Both the position numbers and the translations under genes were made by a program. A stretch of DNA of 64,000 nt, taken from Paracoccus sp. MBLB3053 (GTDB lineage: Bacteria; Pseudomonadota; Alphaproteobacteria; Rhodobacterales; Rhodobacteraceae). The stretch spans positions 1,371,501 to 1,435,500 of the forward strand of contig NZ_JAVQLW010000001.1 in NCBI RefSeq assembly GCF_031822435.1, written 5' to 3'. Of the stretch, positions 17,172-24,509 are shown in pieces. Positions within the stretch are counted from its first letter, which is position 1, and each line of letters begins with the position of its first letter. The notes under the pieces were generated by a model. The model saw only the letters and a program-made list of their open reading frames with translations. It was not told where the DNA came from and made no database searches.

Positions 17172-18624
17172 TCTCGATCGACTAACAGAGAATGGAAACG
17201 CTTCGGTCGTCGAGACCCAGACTGCCCTCACGATAGCGAAGCTAGAGGCGGCGGAGGCCCACAATATCTGGGTTTCCGTCAACAAGCTCGGCTGGCCCAT
17301 CACTGCAGAAGATGAGGCCGGCGAACCAGTTCTCGATGAGTTGGGATTCGATCCTGCGCTCGGTCAATATATTCTAACCTGTAGAAAGCCTGACCATCCT
17401 GATGAGCGATTGGTCGTTACCAAGGCTGGCTTGCGCCAGGGGCTTTCTGAGCCTGGCGCTCAAGGAAATTGGCAGGTTGTCTGTTGCCAGGTGTCATTTG
17501 CAACTGGTTTGTTCCAGATATCCCCGCTTGGCGCGGAGGACGTATTTGTACCTGCGTCCCCGGTGAAGAGCCCGCAAGAGATTGTGAGGGAAACGATTGA
17601 GCCGCGTCGAACCCCGTCTGACATCCGCAAGTGGCTCATTCGTGGTGGAGTCACCGACGACCGGCGATCTGACCCGGCTTTCGAGGTTTTTGCCGAAGAG
17701 GCTGCTCCAAGACTTGCACGGGCGATATGCAGCGAATGCGGGGCTTCGGAGGATCTAATTTTCCTTGGTCCGCCGAGAATGACTCTGCGATCAGCGCCGG
17801 GTTTATATGGAGATCTAACTCCTGTAGGAATCGCGAGTTTGAATAACGCTGTCGCGTGGGTCTACGAGGATCCGGCGGCGACTGAACAGAGGCATGGTCT
17901 TTTAGCAGCCGAGATCGCTCGTTTAGCTACTCGTGGAGAGACTTTGGCGCATTTTTTGAATGGCGCCGGGAGCGAGATTTTACAGAATGCGCGTCTCGCT
18001 TACCAACTTAGCCTTTCTGAGCTAAGCCGAGAAGCAATTAAGACGCAGGGCGATTTGCGCAAAGCTATCGCAGACGATACGACCAAGGCTGCGGAATCGA
18101 CAAGAACGCTGTCGACTGCGATTGCGGTTTCGATTGCCACGGCGATTACTTTGATTACGGCGCGCTCTACAGGATCTGCGGACCCATGGGTTATCAGCGT
18201 TATAGCTGGGGTTGTAGCGGCATATCTTGTGACCATAGCTATAAACGGCTGGATGCACTTAAGGCTGCAGAGACGTCTCCGCGAACAATGGAGGCGTCGA
18301 TTCTATAACTTTGTTGCCCAAGACGACTACGATGCAATGGTGACTATTCCGGCGCGTGATGCAGAGCGGCCTTACAACATTACTGGATATGTATCTATTT
18401 TCATCGCTCTCATTCTGGGTGCGCTATCCTTCGCGTCGGTGTTCCATGGAAATCAGACCGAAGAGCCGAAGGAGCTCGAGCAAAGCTTGCAGCAGGTAGA
18501 GTCCAAGGTTGAAACGATGCCGGATGCGATTGTGGCGCCTCCCGGTGCGGTTCAGCACGAAGAGGTCGATTCGAAAAGGCCTAGTTCGGATGCCGATCAA
18601 GGAAACAGTCAACAGGGTCCATAA
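17140..18624 (+). CDS. Predicted membrane protein of unknown family (accessory module gene 2)
   Basis: 494 aa. The N-terminal cytoplasmic part (1-315) has a helical start, a CSEC pair near residue 195 and no recognised enzyme motif. Three hydrophobic segments follow near 322-341, 348-370 and 413-435, then a Glu/Gln-rich charged tail. It starts inside gene 1 (32-bp overlap), so the two products are probably made together. Sensor-plus-membrane-effector logic is plausible but inferred. G+C is lower than in the phage structural genes. I do not recognise the family. Confidence 0.75.
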   Translation: MTSALKSLADDLDRLTENGNASVVETQTALTIAKLEAAEAHNIWVSVNKLGWPITAEDEAGEPVLDELGFDPALGQYILTCRKPDHPDERLVVTKAGLRQGLSEPGAQGNWQVVCCQVSFATGLFQISPLGAEDVFVPASPVKSPQEIVRETIEPRRTPSDIRKWLIRGGVTDDRRSDPAFEVFAEEAAPRLARAICSECGASEDLIFLGPPRMTLRSAPGLYGDLTPVGIASLNNAVAWVYEDPAATEQRHGLLAAEIARLATRGETLAHFLNGAGSEILQNARLAYQLSLSELSREAIKTQGDLRKAIADDTTKAAESTRTLSTAIAVSIATAITLITARSTGSADPWVISVIAGVVAAYLVTIAINGWMHLRLQRRLREQWRRRFYNFVAQDDYDAMVTIPARDAERPYNITGYVSIFIALILGALSFASVFHGNQTEEPKELEQSLQQVESKVETMPDAIVAPPGAVQHEEVDSKRPSSDADQGNSQQGP

Positions 18625-18661
18625 GCCACCAAGTAATATGGCAATTGTCTTCGGGTTCCCG

Positions 18662-19741
18662 CTACTTCCGTTGAGCGTTTGCAAGATATAGCTTTGCCGC
18701 CAGCCCATCGCTCATTGCGGGCGACAGGGCGACATAACGCTCAATGACCTCTGCGGCATGCTTGATCGACCAGCCCATGTGGGTGGCGATTTCCTTCAGC
18801 TCCGCCCCGGCATCCAGCAACCTGGTCGCCGCGGTCCCGCGAGCGTCATAGAGCCGCAGCTCCTTCCGGATCTTCAACTTGTCGCGCCATTCGGCGACCG
18901 CGTCGCCGAGGTAGTTCTCGTGCTGATAAGGTCGGCCGCTCTTGTTGACGATCAGGCTGCGCTGATCGGCTGGCGTTGCGGCAATGATCTCGGCCATTGC
19001 TTCTGTCACGGGTATCGAGGCGAGACGCTTTCTCTTCTGGGTCCAGATGACGATTCGCTGGCCGTGCGGTGTCCGGTGGATGTGTTCGCGCGAGAGCTGG
19101 GCGAGATCACCCGGCCGCAATCCGGTTTCCAGGGCGATCGCCAGGATACGCCAGACGTGAGCAGGGGCGCCCGCCTTGAATTTTTCAACCTCGTCCGCGA
19201 GCCAGAAGATCTCCGCACGCTGACTTTTGTAGATCGATTTGATCTGAGTCAGATGGTGCTGTCTGATCATCGTGCGGTCCACTGCGAACGCGACCAGGCG
19301 CTGCAGGTGGCGAATACGATCGTCGCCGACCTTGCCGCCGATCTTGTCGCGCCAGTCCAGCGCCTGACGTCGTATCCTTGGATCGTCGAACGCGGCCAAG
19401 GGGGCGTCACCGAACTTTTTGTCGATACCGTTTTCGGGGTGATAGAATGACTTGCGCATGTCCGACTGTGTCCGCGGTGCGAGGCCGCTGAAATCCTGGC
19501 TATCGAGGAAGCGGAGAATCAGCGATCGAAACTTGCCTTGTGCTGGGGATCCGCTGGATTCGACGCGGGAGAAGGCCGCCACGTATTCCGGCGATCCAAT
19601 CTTGATCTCGCTGGCGCTGTCCCAAAATTTCACAGCACCTTTGCCGCGGCCGACATAGTGATGCTCGCGGACAGTGCCGTCTGCCAGCTTCTTCCGTACC
19701 CGGTTGATGCCCTTCAGGTTAACTCTCGTCATCATCCCCAA
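18662..19741 (-). CDS. int: Tyrosine recombinase, phage integrase
   Basis: 359 aa. The catalytic domain shows Arg I in ETGLRPGDLAQL, the box YDARGTAATRLLDAG with Arg II, and the nucleophile Tyr in IERYVAL. The usual His of the HxxR box is Tyr here. The N-terminal half holds the core-binding domain. Inserts and excises the prophage at tRNA-Pro. It is the last gene of the leftward early operon and overlaps the upstream xis-like gene by 23 bp; ATGs at 19735 and 19732 are alternative starts. Confidence 0.93.
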   Translation of the reverse strand: MGMMTRVNLKGINRVRKKLADGTVREHHYVGRGKGAVKFWDSASEIKIGSPEYVAAFSRVESSGSPAQGKFRSLILRFLDSQDFSGLAPRTQSDMRKSFYHPENGIDKKFGDAPLAAFDDPRIRRQALDWRDKIGGKVGDDRIRHLQRLVAFAVDRTMIRQHHLTQIKSIYKSQRAEIFWLADEVEKFKAGAPAHVWRILAIALETGLRPGDLAQLSREHIHRTPHGQRIVIWTQKRKRLASIPVTEAMAEIIAATPADQRSLIVNKSGRPYQHENYLGDAVAEWRDKLKIRKELRLYDARGTAATRLLDAGAELKEIATHMGWSIKHAAEVIERYVALSPAMSDGLAAKLYLANAQRK

Positions 19742-19901
19742 ACCATTTGTCGACCTCTGTCCGATTGGTGCGCACGGTCTCCGGCAGAATCCGAATCGTT
19801 CCCTCGACGGTCACCTCGACAACAGAGCGGGCATCGATTGAGCGCGCAACCTTCATCGCGCGGCGGATATCCGCTTCGGTGAATGAGGCTCGTCGTCCCA
19901 T
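19719..19901 (-). CDS. Small xis-like prophage protein
   Basis: 60 aa: MGRRASFTEADIRRAMKVA followed by a short beta-rich segment and an acidic tail (DKWFGDDDES). Its place directly upstream of int and overlapping it on the same strand suggests an excisionase or directionality factor; the sequence itself only shows a basic helical N-terminus. Its ATG overlaps the methylase-like stop by one base. Confidence 0.6.
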   Translation of the reverse strand: MGRRASFTEADIRRAMKVARSIDARSVVEVTVEGTIRILPETVRTNRTEVDKWFGDDDES

Positions 19902-20632
19902 CAGGCGGTCTTTCTCAATTCTTCACTCGCGTGGCCGCCCCACTGCGCGGCGCAAGCCTTGGCAATTCCTTCAAACGTCCGGCTGCGGATCTTCCAGCGA
20001 TCGGGGCCCGGCGAGGCGCGATGGATCGAAGACCATGCCTTGTGCCGCTCAGGCTCGATCGCCTTTCTCGGGGGCGTCAGACGGTTGGTTGCCGTGAGTG
20101 CTGGCAGGCCGCGAAGATAGAAGCCCGTTGCCTTGAATGCCTCTTCGCCAAACCACCACGGTTGGACGATCTGGGGCTTCGGCAGATCTGCAGGCAGGCG
20201 CGCTCGGCCGTGCTTGTGCATCACGGGGTTCTCGACCGCGACCCGGGCAACCGGAGCCTTCCAGCAAGCTGCGAAGAGGTCAGCGCCCTGGTCCAGGAGC
20301 CGCCACATGACCGCGAGCTTCAACTCCCGTGCCATCGATGGCCAGGCTGTCTTCTCGCCCGCGCTGGCGTCCTCTGGCGGGTTCTTCGGGGGCTCTGCCA
20401 GCCATCGCACCCCGCTGTTGCAAAGTCGGGTGCAGGGTGGGTGACAGACGACAAGCAGATCCCACCCGAAATCGAGGTAATCCCGTACGTCACCGACGAT
20501 GTGATGATTGCTTCCGTCCTCGGCTGGCAGCAGGTCTACCGAGGTTGCGTCGTGACCCAGAGCTGCGAAAGCGCGGCGCATTACGCCAGAGGTCTCGCAC
20601 AGGATGCCGACACGGAGGGCGGGTGCGCTCAT
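19901..20632 (-). CDS. C5-cytosine-methyltransferase-like phage protein
   Basis: 243 aa from ATG 20632. A Rossmann-like start RVGILCETSGVMRRAFAALG, an acidic motif SVDLLPAEDG, CHPPCTRLC (the Pro-Cys of C5-methylases) and VENPVMHK (like the ENP/ENV motif) appear in the right order. It is short and has no obvious target-recognition domain. It may methylate phage DNA to evade restriction or belong to a related base-modifying family. It overlaps its neighbours by 1-4 bp. Confidence 0.6.
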   Translation of the reverse strand: MSAPALRVGILCETSGVMRRAFAALGHDATSVDLLPAEDGSNHHIVGDVRDYLDFGWDLLVVCHPPCTRLCNSGVRWLAEPPKNPPEDASAGEKTAWPSMARELKLAVMWRLLDQGADLFAACWKAPVARVAVENPVMHKHGRARLPADLPKPQIVQPWWFGEEAFKATGFYLRGLPALTATNRLTPPRKAIEPERHKAWSSIHRASPGPDRWKIRSRTFEGIAKACAAQWGGHASEELRKTA

Positions 20633-20823
20633 GCCGCTTCCTCCCGGCCTGTCAGATGTCGATCGATTTGCTCCTGCGCTTCGTCCAGCGTCTCGGCGCT
20701 GCCTAAGCCGTCGGTCTCGCAGCTCGTCCACACCCATGGTGTGCAAGGGACGTCATATTTGCGGATGTCGATGCCGCGATAATTGATGCCGGCACGGTGG
20801 TAACGATCGATCATCTCAATCAC
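20629..20823 (-). CDS. Small hypothetical prophage protein
   Basis: 64 aa, acidic C-terminal half (ETLDEAQEQIDRHLTGREEA). Function unknown. Coding status rests on 4-bp overlap with the methylase-like gene downstream and 8-bp overlap with the peptide upstream in a continuous leftward operon. Confidence 0.55.
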   Translation of the reverse strand: MIEMIDRYHRAGINYRGIDIRKYDVPCTPWVWTSCETDGLGSAETLDEAQEQIDRHLTGREEAA

Positions 20824-20884
20824 CGATCGACTTGGCGCAGACCATGCCGGCCGCGAAAATCATGAACAGTTCAAAGACGGTCAT
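20816..20884 (-). CDS. 22-residue membrane peptide
   Basis: MTVFELFMIFAAGMVCAK plus four residues: a single hydrophobic helix. It fits between neighbours with a 4-bp ATGA overlap upstream and an 8-bp overlap downstream, which is the main reason to believe it is translated. Function unknown. Confidence 0.4.
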   Translation of the reverse strand: MTVFELFMIFAAGMVCAKSIGD

Positions 20885-21099
20885 GAGCGTTTCCTTGCGA
20901 TGGTGGCCAATACCTCGTCCAACGCGGCGTTGTGGGCCTCGTCCTCGGCGCTGAGCGGATGGCCATGGGCATGCCGGCGCAGACGCTTTATCCGGATGGC
21001 CATTTCGTCCTGGTACTTTCTGGGCGCGAGGTGCGCTTCGCCCTGCCACGAGATGTATGGGCTGATCTGAACCGTGATGATCCGGGCGGACGTGCTCAT
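20881..21099 (-). CDS. Small hypothetical prophage protein
   Basis: 72 aa: a beta-rich N-terminus (RIITVQISPYISWQGEAHLA) followed by a basic helical region (AIRIKRLRRHAHGHPL). Unknown function. Linked by 4-bp overlaps to the ParB-like gene upstream and the membrane peptide downstream. Confidence 0.55.
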   Translation of the reverse strand: MSTSARIITVQISPYISWQGEAHLAPRKYQDEMAIRIKRLRRHAHGHPLSAEDEAHNAALDEVLATIARKRS

Positions 21100-21959
21100 T
21101 CTGAACTCCCAATCCGGCCACCTTTGAGGCCCTTGTCATAGGTCCGCAGCAGCAGGAAGGCGGCGTGGCTCTTATTCGATCCGCCGCTGATCTTGCTGAG
21201 CTGGCGCGCGTTGTCGGCGATCTGCTCGAAGTCGCTTTCCTCGATGACGGTGGCCAGTCGATCGATGTCACCCTTGGCCGCGATGACCTTTGCTGTGACG
21301 ATGGTTACGGCCTCGATATTGAGGCTGGTCAAGGCATCAGCATTGTCGGGCTGGCCGTCCGTCAGCATTTCAAGCGCGGTAAAAACGATCCCCCGGCCGT
21401 GCGCTTTGATCAGCTTGTAAAGGACCGATATCGATCGCGTTTGCCGAGGGCGAAGGGGAATGCCTGGCAGCACATCAGTGCTGATCTCAAGCTCGGCCAG
21501 CATGGCGCCAAGCTCCAACGCATCCGGATCTCCGGCGGCTACCTTCGCGCGGAACTTGTCGACCGGCGTGACGGCGGTCCGGACATCGTTGATTGCAACG
21601 AACGTCGCCGCTTCGGCCGCCTCACCAACTGCGACCATAGCGGGTACGTCCTGAATGCCCATGGCGGCAGCTGCGACGGCCCGGTGCTGCCCATCGACGA
21701 CCGACAGCTTTCCGTCTTTGCGCACGACGCTGATCGCGCCGAAGCGCAGCCAGTCGAACTCGGCGATGATCCGTGCGACGGTGCTGCGGCCTTTGGCGCT
21801 CATGGACCGCTGATAGTGGCCATCAATGATCAGGTCAGAAACCGGGATCATTTCAAAGCTCGCAGCCCGGTCGGGTGACTCGAGGCAGACGCCCTCGGGA
21901 ACTTGCTTGCGCAGCCAGGCGTCCACCATGTCGGAAACGGGGCGGGTTGATGCGGTCAT
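21096..21959 (-). CDS. ParB N-terminal-domain (Srx-fold) protein
   Basis: 287 aa from ATG 21959. The ParB-like domain spans residues about 35-110, with IPVSDLIIDGHYQRSM, SVVRKDGKLSVVDGQHRAVAA and VPAMVAVG; the last two resemble the nucleotide-binding/DGHHR-type box. The rest is helical, without the ParB helix-turn-helix I would expect and without a ParA partner. In phages such proteins are usually nucleases or regulators rather than partition proteins. Unassigned here. Confidence 0.7.
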   Translation of the reverse strand: MTASTRPVSDMVDAWLRKQVPEGVCLESPDRAASFEMIPVSDLIIDGHYQRSMSAKGRSTVARIIAEFDWLRFGAISVVRKDGKLSVVDGQHRAVAAAAMGIQDVPAMVAVGEAAEAATFVAINDVRTAVTPVDKFRAKVAAGDPDALELGAMLAELEISTDVLPGIPLRPRQTRSISVLYKLIKAHGRGIVFTALEMLTDGQPDNADALTSLNIEAVTIVTAKVIAAKGDIDRLATVIEESDFEQIADNARQLSKISGGSNKSHAAFLLLRTYDKGLKGGRIGSSE

Positions 21960-22246
21960 GAGAATCGAACTCCCGTGATGCGGGTGGCGCCGGGATCGGC
22001 CTCGGCGCAGAACTGCCACTGTCCATCGCCGTCGATGAAGTTCGGATCGGCCTGACGGATCCAGTGCGACTGGACTTCGAGCTCCTCGAGGGCGAGAGCA
22101 TCCTCGCCGAGGCCAGCGTAATAGCTCGCAGCCTCGGCGATCCTCTCTGCAGTGATGGTCTCCGGCGGGACTTCGCCCCAGGCGAAGCAGGCCTGCGGAT
22201 AGCCATCGGCATCCGTGGAGAACTCCAATCGGTGCGCAGTGTTCAT
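21956..22246 (-). CDS. Hypothetical prophage early protein
   Basis: 96 aa from ATG 22246; acidic (EVPPETITAERIAEAASYYAGLG, ALALEELEVQSHWI). It overlaps the ParB-like gene by 4 bp. No recognised domain. Confidence 0.6.
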   Translation of the reverse strand: MNTAHRLEFSTDADGYPQACFAWGEVPPETITAERIAEAASYYAGLGEDALALEELEVQSHWIRQADPNFIDGDGQWQFCAEADPGATRITGVRFS

Positions 22247-22320
22247 GCGGTTTCTCCGAACTTTGGGATTGATCGCCCCTGTTCGACCAGCCAGGTCGGC
22301 GCTGGCACATCTCGGCTCAT
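22243..22320 (-). CDS. Possible 25-residue early peptide
   Basis: A short frame starting MSRDVPAPTWLVEQG and overlapping the 22246 start by 4 bp. A start at 22413 (56 aa) is also open. No good ribosome site; support is only the overlap pattern of this operon. Confidence 0.25.
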   Translation of the reverse strand: MSRDVPAPTWLVEQGRSIPKFGETA

Positions 22321-22336
22321 CCCGTTGATTGAAAAT

Positions 22337-22364
22337 GCCCCCGGCGCATGCGATGGCCGGGGGC
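22337..22364 (-). terminator. Terminator-like hairpin after the first leftward gene
   Basis: Perfect 9-bp stem GCCCCCGGC / GCCGGGGGC with a 10-nt loop. On the minus strand it is followed by ATTTTC. It lies between the first leftward gene and the rest of the early operon, where lambda has tL1, so antitermination control is possible. Confidence 0.55.
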
Positions 22365-22433
22365 CAGTGGATCCGGCGGGACAGGTTAGATGCCGGATCG
22401 AGCATGAGGGCATGTGGATTTCGCGCGCCGGGG

Positions 22434-22643
22434 CTATCGGCTCGGGCCCGACAGATTGGCCGCGCGGTGGCGCTGCGTGACCCTTATTCCGTGCTGAGAG
22501 GCGAGGATGAGGAAGGCAAGCCGACGGAATGTCTCGGGCAGCGTCGCGGCCAGATTGGGATCGCAAATGACGGCGCGCGCATCGGCGATGGCACGTGGTG
22601 TGGCGGGAAGGGATGTCGTCTGGGGTAGTGAATGGGTCTGCAT
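22434..22643 (-). CDS. First leftward early protein, unknown
   Basis: 69 aa from the ATG at 22643, which has GGAG 6 nt upstream (the ATG at 22655 lies inside a leader hairpin). Sequence includes ATPRAIADARAVICDP and LPETFRRLAFLILASQHG. The position, first gene after the operator cluster and ahead of a terminator, resembles lambda N, but there is no Arg-rich N-terminus and no sequence similarity I can see. Confidence 0.5.
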   Translation of the reverse strand: MQTHSLPQTTSLPATPRAIADARAVICDPNLAATLPETFRRLAFLILASQHGIRVTQRHRAANLSGPSR

Positions 22644-22648
22644 CTTGA

Positions 22649-22675
22649 GCTCCATCCAAGGGTTGAGGATGGAGC
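22649..22675 (-). promoter_or_regulatory. Leader hairpin over the first leftward ribosome site
   Basis: GCTCCATCC / GGATGGAGC form a perfect 9-bp stem with a 9-nt loop near the predicted 5' end of the leftward mRNA. It contains the GGAG used by ATG 22643, so folding would hide the ribosome site. Confidence 0.45.
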
Positions 22676-22684
22676 AAAAATTGC

Positions 22685-22749
22685 AGGATTAAAATCCTAT
22701 GTCAATCAAAATAAGGATTATAGTCCTACAAACTGAGGACTCAAATCCT
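22685..22749 (-). promoter_or_regulatory. Left operator cluster (three 14-bp palindromes) and PL
   Basis: AGGATTAAAATCCT (22685-22698), AGGATTATAGTCCT (22714-22727) and AGGACTCAAATCCT (22736-22749) share the consensus AGGAYTNNARTCCT. A leftward -35 TTGACA occupies 22705-22700, so the first site lies in the promoter spacer. The -10 is weak (AATTTT). The same palindrome recurs near the repressor start. Confidence 0.8.
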
Positions 22750-22917
22750 TTAGCCTTTTTTTGGGGGGCATGTCCTGCGCTGCGATCGGGCTAATGCCCT
22801 TGCCATTGGTCAATCTTAACGGAACGATAAAACCCAACGGATCTGAGTAAGTGGGGCCCATGAAGAACAAGTCGGACGCTCTAAGGTGCCTGCTTCAACT
22901 CGATGACAGTGCTATTC
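22750..22917. other. Spacer between OL cluster and repressor 3' end
   Basis: Contains CCTTTTTTTGGGG and a short rightward open frame from 22860, for which I see no good support. It probably holds the repressor transcript end. Confidence 0.3.
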
Positions 22918-23358
22918 TTAACTTGCGCTTCGCCGTGGAAGTGATGAAGGCGAAGTCGAGGGAGTATCCTTCTCAACCTCAGCTGGCGGGAGAGGCTGAT
23001 GAACCTTTTTCTGGCTCTGGCGATCTTCTGATGCTTGTTGCGTTACCAGGAACCGAGCATATGTAAGTGCTTCTTGTATAAGACTCGCAGGCAATTGCTG
23101 TAGTTCTTCTAGCAGCTCGATCGCTGGCCTGGCGTCAGCGTGCTCGCCAATAGCAATGATGTCCGACAGGCGATACCCCATGGCCGACGCTATCTTCTGC
23201 GCGGTATCGATTCGTGGTGAAGCGTTGTTGCCCGCAAGAAGTTTTCTGAGAGTCGAGTTGTCCAAGCCCGCAGCCACAGAGATCGTGGCAGGCTTGAGAT
23301 CTGGTCTCGCGTCAAATATCTGACGCAACCCTTCGATGAATGGGTCCCTCACAGTCAT
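22918..23358 (-). CDS. Prophage repressor, XRE-type (CI-like)
   Basis: 146 aa from ATG 23358 (DPFIEGLRQIF start as in related short repressors; an in-frame ATG at 23394 overlaps an operator). The helix-turn-helix is near residues 22-60: ATISVAAGLDNSTLRKLLAG then SPRIDTAQKIASAMG. No LexA-like cleavage domain is visible, so induction is unlikely to be by self-cleavage. It is flanked by two clusters of 14-bp palindromes and divergent from a Cro-like gene, the layout of a lysogeny switch. Confidence 0.85.
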   Translation of the reverse strand: MTVRDPFIEGLRQIFDARPDLKPATISVAAGLDNSTLRKLLAGNNASPRIDTAQKIASAMGYRLSDIIAIGEHADARPAIELLEELQQLPASLIQEALTYARFLVTQQASEDRQSQKKVHQPLPPAEVEKDTPSTSPSSLPRRSAS

Positions 23359-23375
23359 GATCCCAGTTTGAGTGA

Positions 23376-23433
23376 AGGACGCTAATCCTTCCATGGGATA
23401 ATAGTCCTTGACATGAGTGAGGATTTTAATCCT
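23376..23433. promoter_or_regulatory. Right operator cluster (three 14-bp palindromes)
   Basis: AGGACGCTAATCCT (23376-23389), GGGATAATAGTCCT (23395-23408) and AGGATTTTAATCCT (23420-23433). The last sits between the -35 and -10 of the rightward promoter; the other two cover the repressor start region. Together with 22685-22749 they give six sites, analogous to OR and OL. Confidence 0.8.
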
Positions 23434-23438
23434 ATAGT
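23408..23438 (+). promoter_or_regulatory. Rightward early promoter PR
   Basis: -35 TTGACA at 23408-23413 and -10 TATAGT at 23433-23438 with a 19-bp spacer containing a perfect operator palindrome. The expected start site coincides with the ATG at 23445, so the Cro-like mRNA may be leaderless. Confidence 0.65.
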
Positions 23439-23444
23439 TCTGGC

Positions 23445-23726
23445 ATGATCACAGAGTTCGTCATAGCCTGCTCTCAGTACGCCCAGCGTCGAGGAATTTC
23501 CTTGGTCACGCTTGGCCTCTACGCGGTGTCCGACAGTCGTCTTTTCGCTCGTCTCAATCGTGGGGGCCAATGCATGCCAAGGACGATGGAAAGAGTGCTC
23601 GCCTACATGAAGGCTAACCCTCCAGCTTCGGCGGATGATGGGATCGAGAGTGACATTAAACCGGCCACTTTTTCGGCCCCAAACGTCGAGCATACCAATG
23701 TCCAATTCCCTGAAACCCAACGCTAA
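23445..23726 (+). CDS. Cro-like early regulator
   Basis: 93 aa, first gene rightward from PR and divergent from the repressor. Its central part (SLVTLGLYAVSDSRLFARLNRG, then RTMERVLAYMKANP) reads as a compact helix-turn-helix. No Shine-Dalgarno sequence precedes the ATG. The role as Cro analogue is inferred mainly from position. Confidence 0.6.
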   Translation: MITEFVIACSQYAQRRGISLVTLGLYAVSDSRLFARLNRGGQCMPRTMERVLAYMKANPPASADDGIESDIKPATFSAPNVEHTNVQFPETQR

Positions 23727-24027
23727 CCATGCTACATCTGCTCGCGCGAAAATGTCCCGTGAAAGGGCCTTTGACCGAAGGCGCTCGGCGCCGGCGATCC
23801 GCCGCGGCCATATCCATGCCATCAACCGTGATGCGTTCATGCGACGCTGGTCACACCTGATGATCGCCAGTTTTGGCTCGCGCGAGGAATGCGCCGTGCA
23901 TTTCAGCGTCACCTTCCAGACTGCCTGCAACTGGTTCGACGGCATGTGCCGCCCCTATGGCGACATTGTCGATTACGCGGTCGAAACGCTGCCGCGCTAC
24001 GCCGAGATCATGCGGGGTCGGTCATGA
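23698..24027 (+). CDS. Putative DNA-binding early protein
   Basis: 109 aa from ATG 23698, overlapping the Cro-like gene by 29 bp (ATG 23752 is an alternative). Basic N-terminus (MSRERAFDRRRSAPAIRRG) and a helix-turn-helix-like segment REECAVHFSVTFQTACNWFDG. It overlaps the next gene by 4 bp. Confidence 0.6.
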   Translation: MSNSLKPNANHATSARAKMSRERAFDRRRSAPAIRRGHIHAINRDAFMRRWSHLMIASFGSREECAVHFSVTFQTACNWFDGMCRPYGDIVDYAVETLPRYAEIMRGRS

Positions 24028-24509
24028 GCGAACCGTTGAATGACTGGGAGACACTGACAATGGATGCGCAGGACACCGACAGTGCGTCTGCGCCGAAGCG
24101 CGCGGATCGCCACCCTGCGGATGATCCGACTCAGCTGTTTCCCCGTGAGGGCATGCAACACCCGATCTCGGAGAGGGCGGCATGGGATTTGTGCGGGCCG
24201 TTCGTGGGATTGGTCCGGTGCAGTTGGCGCATCAGACGTTCGGATCACTATGTCTTCGACGAGGCCATCAAGGCCTGGTGGGGCCGGCTGCGCTCGTCGC
24301 GGCTGCCGGAAGAGCGACTGTCATGCGAACGGATGATTAACGCGCTCAGCTTGGCCAATGGTCTGGACCAGCACAAGCGGGGTGCTGATCTCACCGCGGA
24401 GAATGTCAAACACTTCACGAGCCTCCGCAGGGAAGCGGCGCAAGCTCGCAGAGAACAGGAGGAAGCCGCGTGCGTCGACGCCTGGCGGGGTTTCAGTCCG
24501 TGCGCATGA
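24024..24509 (+). CDS. Hypothetical early protein
   Basis: 161 aa from the ATG overlapping the previous stop (ATGA). Contains SWRIRRSDHYVFDEAIKAWW and a C-terminal coiled, charged segment (LRREAAQARREQEEAA). Unknown function. It converges on and slightly overlaps the minus-strand gene at 24493. Confidence 0.6.
   Translation: MSEPLNDWETLTMDAQDTDSASAPKRADRHPADDPTQLFPREGMQHPISERAAWDLCGPFVGLVRCSWRIRRSDHYVFDEAIKAWWGRLRSSRLPEERLSCERMINALSLANGLDQHKRGADLTAENVKHFTSLRREAAQARREQEEAACVDAWRGFSPCA

Noticed and set aside
22851..23066. Small plus-strand frame (71 codons) antisense to the repressor C-terminus
   Set aside because: No good ribosome site, overlaps the repressor, and its C-terminal part is just the antisense of that gene. 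A short regulator from 22860 cannot be fully excluded.
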